A DNA stretch of 64,000 nt from Scolanthus callimorphus (taxonomy: Eukaryota; Cnidaria; Anthozoa; Actiniaria; Edwardsiidae), in the NCBI GenBank assembly GCA_033964015.1, contig CM066919.1:23799204-23863203 (forward strand). Direction: 5' to 3'. Made by a program: the position numbers and the translations under genes. Shown here in pieces: positions 1-11,276 of the stretch. The notes under the pieces were generated by a model. It did no database searches, was not told the origin of the DNA, and saw only the letters and a list, made by a program, of their open reading frames with translations. Position 1 is the stretch's first letter. Each line of letters starts with the position of its first letter.

Positions 1-1262
1 ACAAACAGTCCCGCCTTCAGAGGGCAAAGCACCAATGGGCTCTTTTATTCAATGCTATGTGGGATTTTGAAGCAAATATAGTTGATAGATGATAATTTTG
101 TCGAGATAAAAATGATTTGCACATAGAAATGAGTCTCAAGAATTGACGCTTGCTCCAGTTTCTCAACAGCGAGATTTTTCCTTCTCTTACACGGGACGAG
201 CCGATGTATTGAATGTTTCTACGACAAGGCAAATTCCACGTAACCCGCTCCAATGTAACTTATAGGACACGCAAATAACCATTCGATTTTTGGTACTCAA
301 TATCGCCTAGAGCCTTTGAGGTTATCGACTAATCGGCGGAGAATGCGGATAAAATTAATCACAACGATCACTATATTCTCTCGGTATTCGGAATTCGAGT
401 GTATTTGACACGCAATAAATAAATCGCCCGACAAAACGGTACAGATACTCAGAATAATCACACAAGTTTTGGCAGAGATAAGACATTAATCATTTTAATC
501 AAAATGCAAATGACGAAAAGTTTATGCATCAAATAACAGGAATAAATATCAGAACGCCCGTAGCCATGTCATGAAAGAAAGGTATGCTGTGAGAGTGTGA
601 GCTTGGAAAAACTTTTTGGCTCTGACGAAAGCAAATGAGCATTCCTTAGGAGCAAATAATGGAGCCATGGTCCATAAGACTTTAAGATATTTTAGATGGT
701 AATTTGTTTATTCTGAGACAAAGATTTGAGCAAGGATTAAACTATATATTTGTTCAGATTGGATGAGAAAATTTGTCCAAATTAAGACTGCCATATTCTA
801 GCAACTAAAGTAAATAGCAATTTATTAATTTTGGCGAAGGCAAATGCCTATCTGAAGGAGTTGCCGAAGTCTATAACTCAGTTACTCGGTGACATGGAAA
901 ACCACTGATGTCTGTTCTCAACCATGTTTCCACCAGATGAGATATTTATTCACTTGGAAAGCGAAAAACATGAGATAAAATTCCCACAACTGTAATCCAA
1001 CATCTGCTTCTTGAAAGCACTCGTCTATTTGTTTGATTAAGTTTTCATATTTATTTTTGTTGTATTTACAATTGAACACGATATTCAAGAGAGCAATGAA
1101 TATAATACGATAATTTTAGCTTTAAAGATAAACTCAATAATAACAACAAAAGTCATTATAATAAATATTACGAATACAATAGTAAAGTATTCCAAGAGTA
1201 AGCTATTTTATGCACTTTTAGAGCTTACATTTGACACTTATCGACAGAAATATCTAAAATAC
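1..1262. other. AT-rich sequence without a recognisable gene
   Basis: I see no conserved coding pattern, RNA gene or clear repeat here. If the candidate first exon at 1263-1362 is real, later exons of that minus-strand gene would lie here or beyond the left edge, but I could not identify one. Confidence 0.4.
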
Positions 1263-1362
1263 CTTTCGAAGATCGAAATTTTCCAAACACCGAACTTCCA
1301 GGTTCTTTTCCTTTGGAGGAAGCTTTCGCTTGCTTGTCCGGATTCTTCTTCCTTCGAAACAT
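1263..1362 (-). CDS. Candidate first coding exon of an unknown gene running left out of the window
   Basis: On the minus strand an ATG in a fair Kozak context (GCCAAGATGT) opens 33 codons rich in Lys, Ser and Arg, beginning MFRRKKNPDKQAK. It ends at a plausible splice donor, TCGAAAG|GTATTT, in phase 1. The open frame also extends upstream of this ATG to about 1413, so the start is uncertain. No family is recognised; the basic, low-complexity composition fits a disordered N-terminus. No downstream exon was found, so this may equally be a chance open frame. Confidence 0.3.
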
Positions 1363-2271
1363 CTTGGCTGGAGAACTGTTCTTCACTTTCCAGTCAGAAC
1401 TTCGAGGGGACAAAGATATCTTATCTGTTCACTTCTATTGTTTTCGTGTCTGTATCTTCGCCGGCTTGAAAACTTTGCAAAGCAACCGCTGCAGGCCAAT
1501 ATTAGCAGAGGTTACGCCTCGAGGTCAGAGCCAAATTCTTCTATTCTTCCGTTTACGTAACGCGAGAACACCCTTGTCTAGGAAACGAGCTGTAGCTATG
1601 GAACCAGTGAGTTTTGTTTTCAGATTATCGCAGTTTTAGGCTGCTTTCGGTAGACTAAACATCCTGACCATGCCGTGGAAAAGAAAGCAAAGCCATTTCC
1701 ATTTTGGCAGACGGTAGACTGGCCATTTTTCGGAAGCTCAAATGGATTAAACAAGACAGTGATTCAGTAAAGAAAACGCCATCATAGAGGCTTCAGCATA
1801 TCAACTTGGTATCCGCCATTGCGAATTTACGGCACCGTTTCTGTCCAAAGCAAATAAACTCTTCTTTTCAATCCTATAAGCTCCCACGATTTTGACGTAA
1901 TCTCCTTTCACACAAAGTCCGACAAAGGAGAACAATAAGGGCTCGATTAATTAGTTAGTCTTTTTTACATATCATTTATCATTCTATGCTTCAAGAAAGT
2001 TTCATTCACTAACAATAGCGCTGTTTATGAGAAGACTGAAGTCGGTGTTGGTATTTTTACAAAGAAAAATAATTGCCAGAATAATTGACATCTTGAAATT
2101 AAGGAGTTGGCAAATGATGCTTAAGCCTTTAACAAATATTTTGACATATAAAAAGCTGAATTTTGTCCTAATTTTCTATCCCTCTAAGTTAATGAAATCT
2201 TTGGGTACACTATGTCACTCCTTCAAAATCACGAAGGGTTACTTTTTTGTCTGCGGGTCGGCCAAAATTAT
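1363..2271. other. No gene seen
   Basis: Short open frames only, none with recognisable protein features. No tandem or inverted repeat was noticed before the element that starts at 2279. Confidence 0.4.
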
Positions 2272-2278
2272 CCTGAGA

Positions 2279-2649
2279 CCCCGTCCACACTAACGCGTTT
2301 TCGTTTGAATCCGTATACTTTTTGATACGTTTAGGCCTTCCGTCCACACTAACACGCTGATCGTTTTCATCGAATCCGTATAAGTTTGAAAACGCTCTCG
2401 AAAGTGAATAAAAACGAATCCGTATACGTATCGTTTTAGTGTGGACGGCTGAATCCGGATAAAAAATGAAAACGATGACGTCAACTGTACAGTTAATTTG
2501 AGACTGTCCTTGCACACGCCAACATCAAATAAAAAGTGATCGCTTTTTGTGGAGCTAAATCTTCCGAATCTCCCGTCCATACTAACACACTGCGAATCCG
2601 TATAGGTTTGAAAACGAATACTTTTGAAAACGCGTTAGTGTGGACAGGG
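2279..2649. mobile_element. Palindromic non-autonomous DNA transposon (MITE), 371 bp
   Basis: Terminal inverted repeats begin CCCCGTCCACACTAACGCG on the left and, reverse-complemented, CCCTGTCCACACTAACGCG on the right. Internal copies of GTCCACACTAA and AATCCGTATA make subterminal repeats. The element is flanked by direct CCTGAGA (2272-2278 and 2650-2656), read as a 7-bp target-site duplication. Superfamily is uncertain; hAT or P-like duplications are 7-8 bp. There is no coding capacity. Confidence 0.75.
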
Positions 2650-3082
2650 CCTGAGAAATCAGCCATCTTCATCGGTAACTCGCTTGGAACAGCGCGATAC
2701 AGAAGGATGACGCCGCCCAAACTTAAAGGGGCAATAGCGGGCGTAATCGTGACGTCATTTGATCTCGTGAAAATGTTAACTTTGTACTCTGGAAAGAGCG
2801 GCCTTAGTTTCAAAGGAAAATAGCTGGCAAAAATATACGAAGTCGAATATAAAGTTTACACATGAACAAATTAGGAAACATTTGTCACTAACTTTAGTTA
2901 GAAAACTATCAATACACTTAGCTAATAAGCGACGCGCTTTGTGTCTCCTAAATCCCATTACCAAAGCGTCAAGCGGCGACTTTTCGAAAAAATTCGTCCT
3001 ATACCACATACAGATTAATTTACTAGTCAATGGCTCGACATGGCAAAATACTCAGTACACTCAAATATACACAATAACATCA

Positions 3083-3237
3083 AAAGGTTGAGATTTATTT
3101 TAAACGCCGTGAAGAACTAGTGTTTTGCTGACGTTTCGAGCGTCAGCCCTTCGCCTTTGCTCCGACGAAAGGCTAACGCTCGAAACGTCAGCAAAACACC
3201 ATTTCTCCACGGCGTTTAAAATAAATTTCAACCTTTG
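3083..3237. repeat. Foldback repeat with GACGTTTCGAGCGT core, possible retroelement ribozyme relic
   Basis: Two arms of about 70 bp are inverted copies of each other (outer AAGGTTGAGATTTATTTTAA, inner GCTGACGTTTCGAGCGT). The motif GACGAAAGGCTAACGCTCGAAACGTC at the inner edge resembles sequence seen in Penelope-like elements and retrozymes, where CTGANGA and GAAA form a hammerhead core. Here the first core box reads CCGACGA instead of CTGACGA, so an active ribozyme is unlikely. Confidence 0.55.
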
Positions 3238-3249
3238 GTCGTTGTTGTC

Positions 3250-4098
3250 CACGTTTACGTCCCCGCCGACGCAGACCACTTACACTAAAGTTTTCTCATA
3301 AAACTGGCTATATACCATCAAACGTGAGACAGGTTATCAAGGTTAATTTGGAATAGAATCGGTCTGTGATATGTTTTCAGCTTAATTTTTCCCTACGACG
3401 ACCGACCTAAGCCGGGACGCTCTCGTAAACATGAGTATAAGACTGTACGTACGCTCTACGTGTGCGGAAAACACGTATTTTTAGGCTACCTGTTAGAAAC
3501 GCGACCTACTTTCCGGTTACAAACCACAAAATGGCGCAAGTGAAGTAATTTTTTTTTAATTGGCTACCATGACATTTGAACCGACAGCTTCTCCCTGCGT
3601 GATTTTAATTCTTCATTTCCTCAAATTGAAAACGGAGGGCTACATTAGCGTGCCATACGAATCTTATGCAGGATCTTGCTGCATCTCTAACACGTCTACA
3701 TATTTCTGGGGAGGGAGGGTACTGTTATTCTCATTGTGGGTGGGGTAGTGGGTTGTCGCATTAATTTTAGGAATTTTGAGGTCTTAAAACTTATAATATC
3801 ATATCATCAATATATATATTATCAATATAATATCATGAGAATATGGTGGCTATAAAGCTCTTTCTATAAAAATGCCGTACAAATTGTGATTTTGTGTTCA
3901 ACCCTGGATTAATTTTCCTGAAATGATTGCTCAGAGCATCGTGCAACGTAAAAACAAATATTATTTCACAACCAATTTAGTTTATTGATTGGCTATAGTA
4001 AACTAAATTTAGAAAAAAATCAATTAGCAATTTTAATTCATAAGCTAGATGAGACAACTGTATCATGATCGTGTTTCCCTTCTTCTGGGGATACCCCT
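3250..4098. other. No gene seen
   Basis: AT-rich sequence containing a short ATATCAAT-type low-complexity patch near 3800-3840. No coding exon or clear element boundary was identified. Confidence 0.35.
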
Positions 4099-4144
4099 CA
4101 GGCTACCCTCCCTGCCAACCGAGTCAAGGGGAACAGTGAAATAA
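4099..4144. repeat. Orphan fragment of the 79-bp satellite
   Basis: About 45 bp match the satellite (CTACCCTCCCTGCCAACCG through GAACAGTGAAATAA) in the same orientation as the main array at 5698-7469. The fragment is cut off by the 1,550-bp transposon that begins at 4145. On the minus strand it keeps the satellite's 3' splice-site-like sequence GGTTGGCAG, so it could be the ancestral last acceptor of the neighbouring gene. Confidence 0.7.
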
Positions 4145-5694
4145 TAGACTAGACGAAATATCAGAAAATTGCAATATTTAAGGCGCATGAGGCATTTTTT
4201 AGTAAAAGCTGGCAACAAGAGTTTTCTTATGTAATTTTTCACGCTGAATCCGAATTTTCTTGTTGCCATCCCTGATTTTGCATTTTAATGGGTGAAAATG
4301 ACGTCATCATGATTGACAGCTGTTCGCGAACCCCTTAAAATAGTTTTGTCGCTATATTTCAAATTCGAACGAATATTTAACTTGAACAGGATAGTTTAAA
4401 ATGTTCTACACGAAAAATTTATCGTATTATTCGGATATGGCGCTGCTGTGATATTCAAAATGGCGGATCCAAGATGGCCGCCATATCGTCAAATTTGATT
4501 TTTATAAACTATCAGTCTGGTAGTCAAAAAAGACATGGAAATGCTGGTCGAATGAAGCCATATTAATTATATAAAAGGCAAATCAATATGAAAAGGTGAA
4601 TCAGATTCACCGCCGCTTGATTTTACGATCTAAACGATATCACCATTTTTCGATGATCATCCTCAGTCCCGGCAACAAAACTGTGCCTTTAAAGTCCTTA
4701 TATCAAGAGCTCGTTCAAAACGATCATGCAATCTGCTGCCCCCGTGGCATAATCGAAAAATAGCGGAAACCTCAGGATCAGCAGAAAACCTCAAAAGGAA
4801 ACCTCAGACAAGAAAGGGGTTGGAATAGGAAAGGGCTTTCAAGCATAGAGAGGAAAGCTACTCCGAGGACAAATTAAAGTCTTACATTCGCTACTTTTGC
4901 TTATAAGTTCAAAGTTGCTACCAACAGGCTATAAAAAAAATTCGGAGAAGTCTGGAGCAACGCCTAAATTGCCATAAAATGATTTCCACCTTTATCCCTG
5001 CTTTTTCTTATCATTATTATTCCTGTGTGTGTAAGAGGAATATTCTGCATGCATTTAAAACAATAGTCGTAGATGTAGTTGACTCAGTGATAGGCTTTGG
5101 AATCAATAGTCATAGTGAGAACTTTTACAGTAGGGACGACTAACTTGCTATAATTTTGTGACTGCGCTTCCTACCTAAATTCACTAACAACAATCATATA
5201 TTTGCCTATATATTATTCTCTTTCCACCATAATCGTCAGTTAATACTTTTTATGTATTGCAGAATCGTTTAAGTTTTGTCTTTTTTTTTTTTAAGTTTAG
5301 CCTTTGAACGTGATGGCCTCAAACAATCAACAGATATCCAAAATGGCGGCACGGCGGCCATCTTGGATCCGCCATTTTGGATGACGTTCTACGCCCATCA
5401 ATCACCCTATCCCATAATATAGATGCATTTTTTTGAATATCACATTGCCACTTATACATTTGAATTTCACTGGTTGTTAACATTTGAAAAGAAAAATCGG
5501 CGAAAAATTCATTGTAGAGGTTTGTGTGACAGCTGTCAATCATGACGTCATTTCACCTCTTAAAATGCAAAATCTGCGTTGGCAACAAAAAAATTCGGAT
5601 TCAGGGCAAAATTTCGCATAAAAAGGCACTTGTTGCCAGCTTTTACTAAAAAATGCCTCATGAAGTACGATTTTCCGAAAGTTCGTCTAGTCTA
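4145..5694. mobile_element. Long-TIR foldback DNA transposon, 1,550 bp, inserted in the satellite
   Basis: The ends are perfect inverted repeats for 13 bp (TAGACTAGACGAA), and inverted similarity continues for about 350-400 bp on each side. The arms share AGGCATTTTTTAGTAAAAGC, TTGTTGCCA and GGCGGATCCAAGATGGC. TAA is duplicated at both junctions (4142-4144 and 5695-5697). Removing the element and one TAA restores the satellite sequence GTGAAATAAAGACAAG. A 3-bp TAA duplication suits PIF/Harbinger-type elements. No transposase reading frame is seen, so it is probably non-autonomous. Confidence 0.8.
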
Positions 5695-5697
5695 TAA

Positions 5698-7469
5698 AGA
5701 CAAGCCTCCCCATACCTTTACGTGTCTGATCAGGGTACCCTCCCTTCCAACCGAGTCAAGGGGACAGTGAAATAAAGACAAGCCTCCCCATACCTTTACG
5801 TGTGTGATCAGGGTACCCTCCCTGCCAACCGAGTCAAGGGGAACAGTGAAATAAAGACAAGCCTCCCCATACCTTTACGTGTCTGATCAGGGTACCCTCC
5901 CTTCCAACCGAGTCAAGGGGAACAGTGAAATAAAGACAAGCCTTCCCATACCTTTACGTGTCTGATCAGGGTACCCTCCCTTCCAACCGAGTCAAGGGGA
6001 ACAGTGAAATAAAGACAAGCCTCCCCATACCTTTACGTGTCTGATCAGGGTACCCTCCCTGCCAACCGAGTCAAGGGGAACAGTGAAATAAAGACAAGCC
6101 TCCCCATACCTTTACGTGTCTGATCAGGGTACCCTCCCTGCCAACCGAGTCAAGGGGAACAGTGAAATAAAGACAAGCCTCCCCATACCTTTACGTGCCT
6201 GATCAGGGTACCCTTCCTGCCAACCGAGTCAAGGGGAACAGTGAAATAAAGACAAGCCTCCCCATACCTTTACGTGTCTGATCAGGGTACCCTCCCTGCC
6301 AACCGAGTCAAGGGGAACAGTGAAATAAAGACAAGCCTCCCCATACCTTTACGTGTCTGATCAGGGTACCCTCCCTGCCAACCGAGTCAAGGGGAACAGT
6401 AAAATAAAGACAAGCCTCCCCATACCTTTACGTGTCTGATCAGGGTACCCTCCCTGCCAACCGAGTCAAGGGGAACAGTGAAATAAAGACAAGCCTCCCC
6501 ATACCTTTACGTGTCTGATCAGGGTACCCTCCCTGCCAACCGAGTCAAGGGGAACAGTGAAATAAAGACAAGCCTCCCCATACCTTTACGTGTCTGATCA
6601 GGGTACCCTCCCTGCCAACCGAGTCAAGGGGAACAGTGAAATAAAGACAAGCCTCCCCATACCTTTACGTGTCTGATCAGGGTACCCTCCCTGCCAACCG
6701 AGTCAAGGGGAACAGTAAAATAAAGACAAGCCTTCCCATACCTTTACGTGTCTGATCAGGGTACCCTCCCTGCCAACCGAGTCAAGGGGAACAGTGAAAT
6801 AAAGACAAGCCTCCCCATACCTTTACGTGTCTGATCAGGGTACCCTCCCTGCCAACCGAGTCAAGGGGAACAGTGAAATAAAGACAAGCCTTCCCATACC
6901 TTTACGTGTCTGATCAGGGTACCCTCCCTGCCAACCGAGTCAAGGGGAACAGTAAAATAAAGACAAGCCTTCCCATACCTTTACGTGTCTGATCAGGGTA
7001 CCCTCCCTGCCAACCGAGTCAAGGGGAACAGTGAAATAAAGACAAGCCTCCCCATACCTTTACGTGTCTGATCAGGGTACCCTCCCTGCCAACCGAGTCA
7101 AGGGAACAGTGAAATAAAGACAAGCCTCCCCATACCTTTACGTGTCTGATCAGGGTACCCTCCCTGCCAACCGAGTCAAGGGGAACAGTGAAATAAAGAC
7201 AAGCCTCCCCATACCTTTACGTGTCTGATCAGGGTACCCTCCCTGCCAACCGAGTCAAGGGGAACAGTGAAATAAAGACAAGCCTCCCCATACCTTTACG
7301 TGTCTGATCAGGGTACCCTCCCTGCCAACCGAGTCAAGGGGAACAGTGAAATAAAGACAAGCCTCCCCATACCTTTACGTGTCTGATCAGGGTACCCTCC
7401 CTGCCAACCGAGTCAAGGGGAACAGTGAAATAAAGACAAGCCTCCCCATACCTTTACGTGTCTGATCAG
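5698..7469. repeat. 79-bp satellite array, about 22 copies
   Basis: Near-identical head-to-tail units of 79 bp (one or two units are 78 bp) run AGACAAGCCTCCCCATACC, TTTACGTGTCTGATCAGGG, TACCCTCCCTGCCAACCG and AGTCAAGGGGAACAGTGAAATAA. Only a few positions vary, such as CTCCC/TTCCC and CTGCC/TTCC, which indicates recent homogenisation. On the minus strand most units read as 3' splice site (GGTTGGCAG), 28 nt, then 5' splice site (AAAG|GTATGG). The right end merges with the coding exon of the minus-strand gene. Confidence 0.95.
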
Positions 7470-9350
7470 CCACGGAATATTTGCCGCGTTTAGCCACGGC
7501 GGCTCCATCGGTCTTATCTTGACGCCCTGGGGGAACTCCCTGGAGTAACGTGTCATCTATCTTAAATGGCATCTGGACTTCTTCCTCTACTGGTGCTCTA
7601 CGTATTGTCACCAATCTTGGCTCTCCTTCCGCCGAAAGTTTCCTACTGCCAGCGGACGAAATCGCGGGCTCAGATCTAGATAACTGCTGACCAGTCTCGA
7701 GTCGTGTCGCGGACGCAGGTGGCAGAACGGGCTCCTCGTGAAACTCCTCAGCGATCGACTGAAGCTGCGAGAGTTGAGTCTCCTCAAGGGCTACTTGCTC
7801 TTCCGCTTTTAGCTTTTCAATCGGCACTTTACAAGCCTCGCCCTCTGAAACTTGGAAAGGAACACATACAGACACGGCGGAAGACCAAGATGACGTCGCA
7901 GATTCCTTAGGAGAGGAGGAGGGGGGCACGTCTCGTAATCCGAATGGAATTGACACTTGGACGGAATCGGAGATCAGCTTCGGAACCTCCGAGCCTTCGG
8001 AGCTGGAACTCGTGCGCGCAGATGAAACAGAAGATCGCGCAACGACCCTGTTTTCCACATCTTCAGTAGACACCCGTTTCATTCTGTCAAAGCTGAATTC
8101 TTCGTCCGAAGTTGGTGACATGACAGGGGGGTCTCGCCCAGGGTACCTCGCCCAGCGTGAGATAATCAAAGGATCAGCCTCCACCATTTTGGGCGTGGCC
8201 TCATACACCCGTACTGAGTTAACTGTGACGGTGTAGGGTTTCACATCCGCCGAGGATGTCTGTGGGGTGGGGGGCGGGTAACGCGCCGTGCTCTGAATGA
8301 TCACCGAGTATGGCTGATTAGCTGTCGGAGGCGCGTCGCCAGCCGAATTCTTCACGATGAAATCCGTGCCCGATTCGAGAGGGCTTCGAATCTCCTCTTT
8401 GGGTATCGGAGGCGATCGTATCGGCTTTGGAGCTGTTTTAGGTGGTGATTTGGGAGCGTAACCCGGACTTGTAGTTCCTCCATAACTAGAACTTACTCTA
8501 GGAATCTCCCGAGGTGAAGAAGGTGCATACTGGGGTTTCCTTTCAAAAGAAGTTTGACGCGCAATTTGCGGTCTCTCATACTCAAATTGCTGTTCAGAAG
8601 TTTGAATATATTGTGGAGACATCGGCGAGGTTTCAAGGACCCCTCTTGTCGTTCCCAGTCGGGGAGAAGTCGGACTGTACTCGTAGCCCGCCTTCGGGGA
8701 ATTCTTGGTAGCAGCTCTTGGAGAGTATTGGTGGACCGGCCTCGGAGAGCGTTCGTAGACCTGCTTCGGGGCTCCTACGGGGTGTTTCGGAGCCGGTTTA
8801 CTAGGAGTTTTCGGTACTTCAGAATCAGAAAGTGTGGAGTCAGAAGACCAGCTCTGTCGTTCCTGTTGGTTTTTGCCCGTCAGAAAACCTTTTTCCTGTG
8901 TTTGGCGCTTGGACAGGACGGAGAGGATCGTGCTCCGAGCCTTCTTTTTTAGAAGTGCCTGCTTGGGGCTTCCTATAAATAAGTAACAATATACATTAAT
9001 TCTTCAAATCCCCGTAGTCCTAGAAACGGTGGCGTAAGGGTGTAATCCTGCGTGTATGGAATACACGTCAATACACTCTCCTTCGGTTTGAAGCGAGATT
9101 TTATCCCGCTCCAATTTGAAAGCGTCATTACAATTCTTTTTACCTCTTTCCGTTCTTGTAGTATTTGAAGACTTGAACATCGCTGCTTTGGATTTTGGTA
9201 AATGCCTTTGAACGTCCCAGTAGATATCCGCGCCTTTCGACCAAGAGTTGCTGTAGTTCTTGGCCTTCCGAAAGATTGCCTACATTTTCTCTAGCGTTTC
9301 TCCAAAATTCCTTCACATTTTGTCTTCGCTTTAGTAATCGAGTATTGCAC
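7387..9350 (-). CDS. Unrecognised Pro/Ser-rich, probably disordered protein; 3' end lies in the satellite
   Basis: The main exon is about 7452-8968 and stays open over roughly 505 codons. It is rich in Pro, Ser, Lys and Tyr-Ser-Pro repeats near its start (YERSPRP, HQYSPRA, YEYSPTSP), with acidic and Ser runs later. A probable upstream exon, 9144 to about 9350, encodes KEFWRNARENVG and LLVERRGYLLGRSKAFTK and ends in AAGAG|GTAAAAAG. Joining it to AGGAAG|CCCCAAG at 8969/8968 keeps frame. The upstream acceptor is unclear because a stop lies just before it. The large exon ends at AAAG|GTATGG in the first satellite unit. Splicing to the next unit, or reading straight through its 51-nt intron, both end in GRVP-stop at 7387-7389. 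I recognise no domain. The gene's 5' part was not found. Confidence 0.6.
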
Positions 9351-9606
9351 GTTCGTCAACCAAAACGTCAGTCTTGAAATGCAATATCTGAAAAAAAAGG
9401 GGAAGAAACTCTGTAAGATCATGATTCAAGATAAAATAGCTTTCATAAAAAGCCACATTGAAACTTTTACCCGTTGACAGTTTCATGAAACATAAAATGA
9501 AAATTGCTTACATAAATCTTTATATAGATCTACTGAATATGCGAAATCAATGTGTTCAGGCTAAACGTGTTTTAAAAACTTGGCAACTAAGCAAAAGACA
9601 ACACAA

Positions 9607-10078
9607 TACAGGACAGCACAGCAAAATAGAATATAATATAATATAATAGAAAACAGAATAAAATGGAATAGAATAGAACAGCACAGCAAAATAGAATATA
9701 ATATAATATAATAGAAAACAGAATAAAATGGAATAGAATAGAATAGAATAGAATAGAAAATAGAATAGAAAATAGAATAGAAAATAGAATAGAAAATAGA
9801 ATAGAAAAGAATAGAAAATGGAATAGAAAATGGAATAGAAAATGGAATAGACTAGAAAATAGAATCGAATAGAATACAAAATAGAATAGAATAGAAAATA
9901 GAATCGAATAGAAAATAGAATACAAAATAGAAAACAATACAAAATAGAACAGAATAGAATAGAAAGCAAGGGAATGGAATGGAAAACACCAGACAAATAG
10001 AAGAGAAGAGAACAGAGTAGAATAGAATAACATAACATAAAATAGAAGAGAATAAAATAGAATAAGAATAGAATAGCC
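9607..10078. repeat. (GAATA)n-type microsatellite region
   Basis: About 470 bp of AATAGAATAG-like repeats, including a duplicated block of some 65 bp that begins CAGCACAGCAAAATAGAATA (near 9613 and 9680). Long Phe/Tyr/Leu-rich reading frames on the minus strand are by-products of this simple sequence. Confidence 0.9.
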
Positions 10079-10109
10079 CAATCAAGCTTCTCGTGAATGA
10101 GCAAAAACG

Positions 10110-10181
10110 TGCCTTCAATCGGAACGTTGCCTTCAATCTGAAAGCTAGCTTCTATTGGAAAGCTGGCTTTAAAATTACAAA
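10110..10181. repeat. Four degenerate 18-bp tandem units
   Basis: Units run TGCCTTCAATCGGAACGT, TGCCTTCAATCTGAAAGC, TAGCTTCTATTGGAAAGC, TGGCTTTAAAATTACAAA. They directly follow the microsatellite. Confidence 0.6.
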
Positions 10182-11038
10182 AAAATGCTCGTGTATACAT
10201 AGATACAGTGTAGGTCTCGATAATTCGTCAAATAATAAAATTATACGCGGAAGCACCTTTGTATTTCCGTTTCAGCTTTCACACTCATTACTGATGTGGA
10301 AAAATGCACGTTCAAAATACTTTTTTTTTCGTGGGCTGATTTAAGGAAACAGTAGCTCAATATTTCGGATGGAATCTAGAGAAGGCAGTGCTTCTAAATT
10401 TGCTTTCCTGTTGTCATGAGATTCCTATCCGCAATCTGGCTGTTGTTGAAAGTAAACAACAACAAAGGAGGGGCTGAATATATAGCTTTGTTCAAAGATA
10501 TCTATTGAGATGTTGCAAATTAAATATGCTTCTTTGGAGTAACGGGATGTAATTTCTTGTGGCACTTCAGACACGTCTTAGGAAATAATTTAAAGCGATC
10601 AGATTAACAAACATAACCGCCCAATTATACAAACAATTCAACGACATTTCTAAATGGGCAAATAATGTTTTAATGAGAAGATAAAAATAGGCCCGTTGTT
10701 ATTCGACTCGGTACGTTTTTGGTCGACAAAATGACGTATGGTCCTATCAGTCGTTTCAAAAGGATTCTGAACTTTCTCAGACTGATTCGGCATTTTTTAG
10801 TTTCTAGTCGAAAATCGCAGCGTTGCGTGTGGCAGCACGAGCAAAACAAGTTATCAAAGAAAATATGTACACGCTGAGATATGCAAAGGTGCGGCAAAGA
10901 AAATTGGTAATTAGAAAACATGATTAGCAACGGGTGGTGTTAGAAGCCTGATGCGCACTGTTTAGATGGAAGAAGCCGTAAATATTAAAGGGAGCCTTCA
11001 CGAAACTGCGCAGCTGTCCTGCGCATCTCTCAAATCAA
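10182..11038. other. No gene seen
   Basis: AT-rich sequence with no convincing exon, RNA gene or repeat boundary. Confidence 0.35.
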
Positions 11039-11047
11039 AGAAGTATC

Positions 11048-11267
11048 CAACCTCGTACCCAGAGCCCGTCATCTTTTGGCCAGCGGCAAGATTCAGGGCC
11101 CTGGGGGAATCCGATTTGTGAGCATGCGTGGTAGGTCAAAAACGTAACGAACTTTCATACAACAATCAAACCGGAAACCCAGAATCTGGGTTTTAAAAAA
11201 ATCGATTCCCCCAGAGCCCTGAATCTTGCCGCTGGCCAAAAGATGACGGGCTCTGGGTACGAGATTG
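11048..11267. mobile_element. 220-bp MITE with 9-bp target-site duplication, copy 1
   Basis: Terminal inverted repeats extend about 60 bp, starting CAACCTCGTACCCAGAGCCC on the left, with the right end in reverse complement starting CAATCTCGTACCCAGAGCCC. It is flanked by perfect AGAAGTATC duplications (11039-11047 and 11268-11276). A second copy of the same 220-bp length lies at 56289-56508 in the opposite orientation. A 9-bp duplication is typical of Mutator-like elements. Confidence 0.85.
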
Positions 11268-11276
11268 AGAAGTATC

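Noticed and set aside
4063..5770. Two similar frames beginning MATRKFGF and MATKKFGF
   Set aside because: They are the two inverted arms of one transposon read outward; there is no transposase motif.
5698..7469. CRISPR array
   Set aside because: Whole 79-bp units repeat without unique spacers, and the context is animal nuclear DNA.
9556..10200. Phe/Tyr/Leu-rich membrane-like open frames up to 214 residues
   Set aside because: Translation of the GAATA-type microsatellite, in several overlapping frames, with no start context or conserved core.
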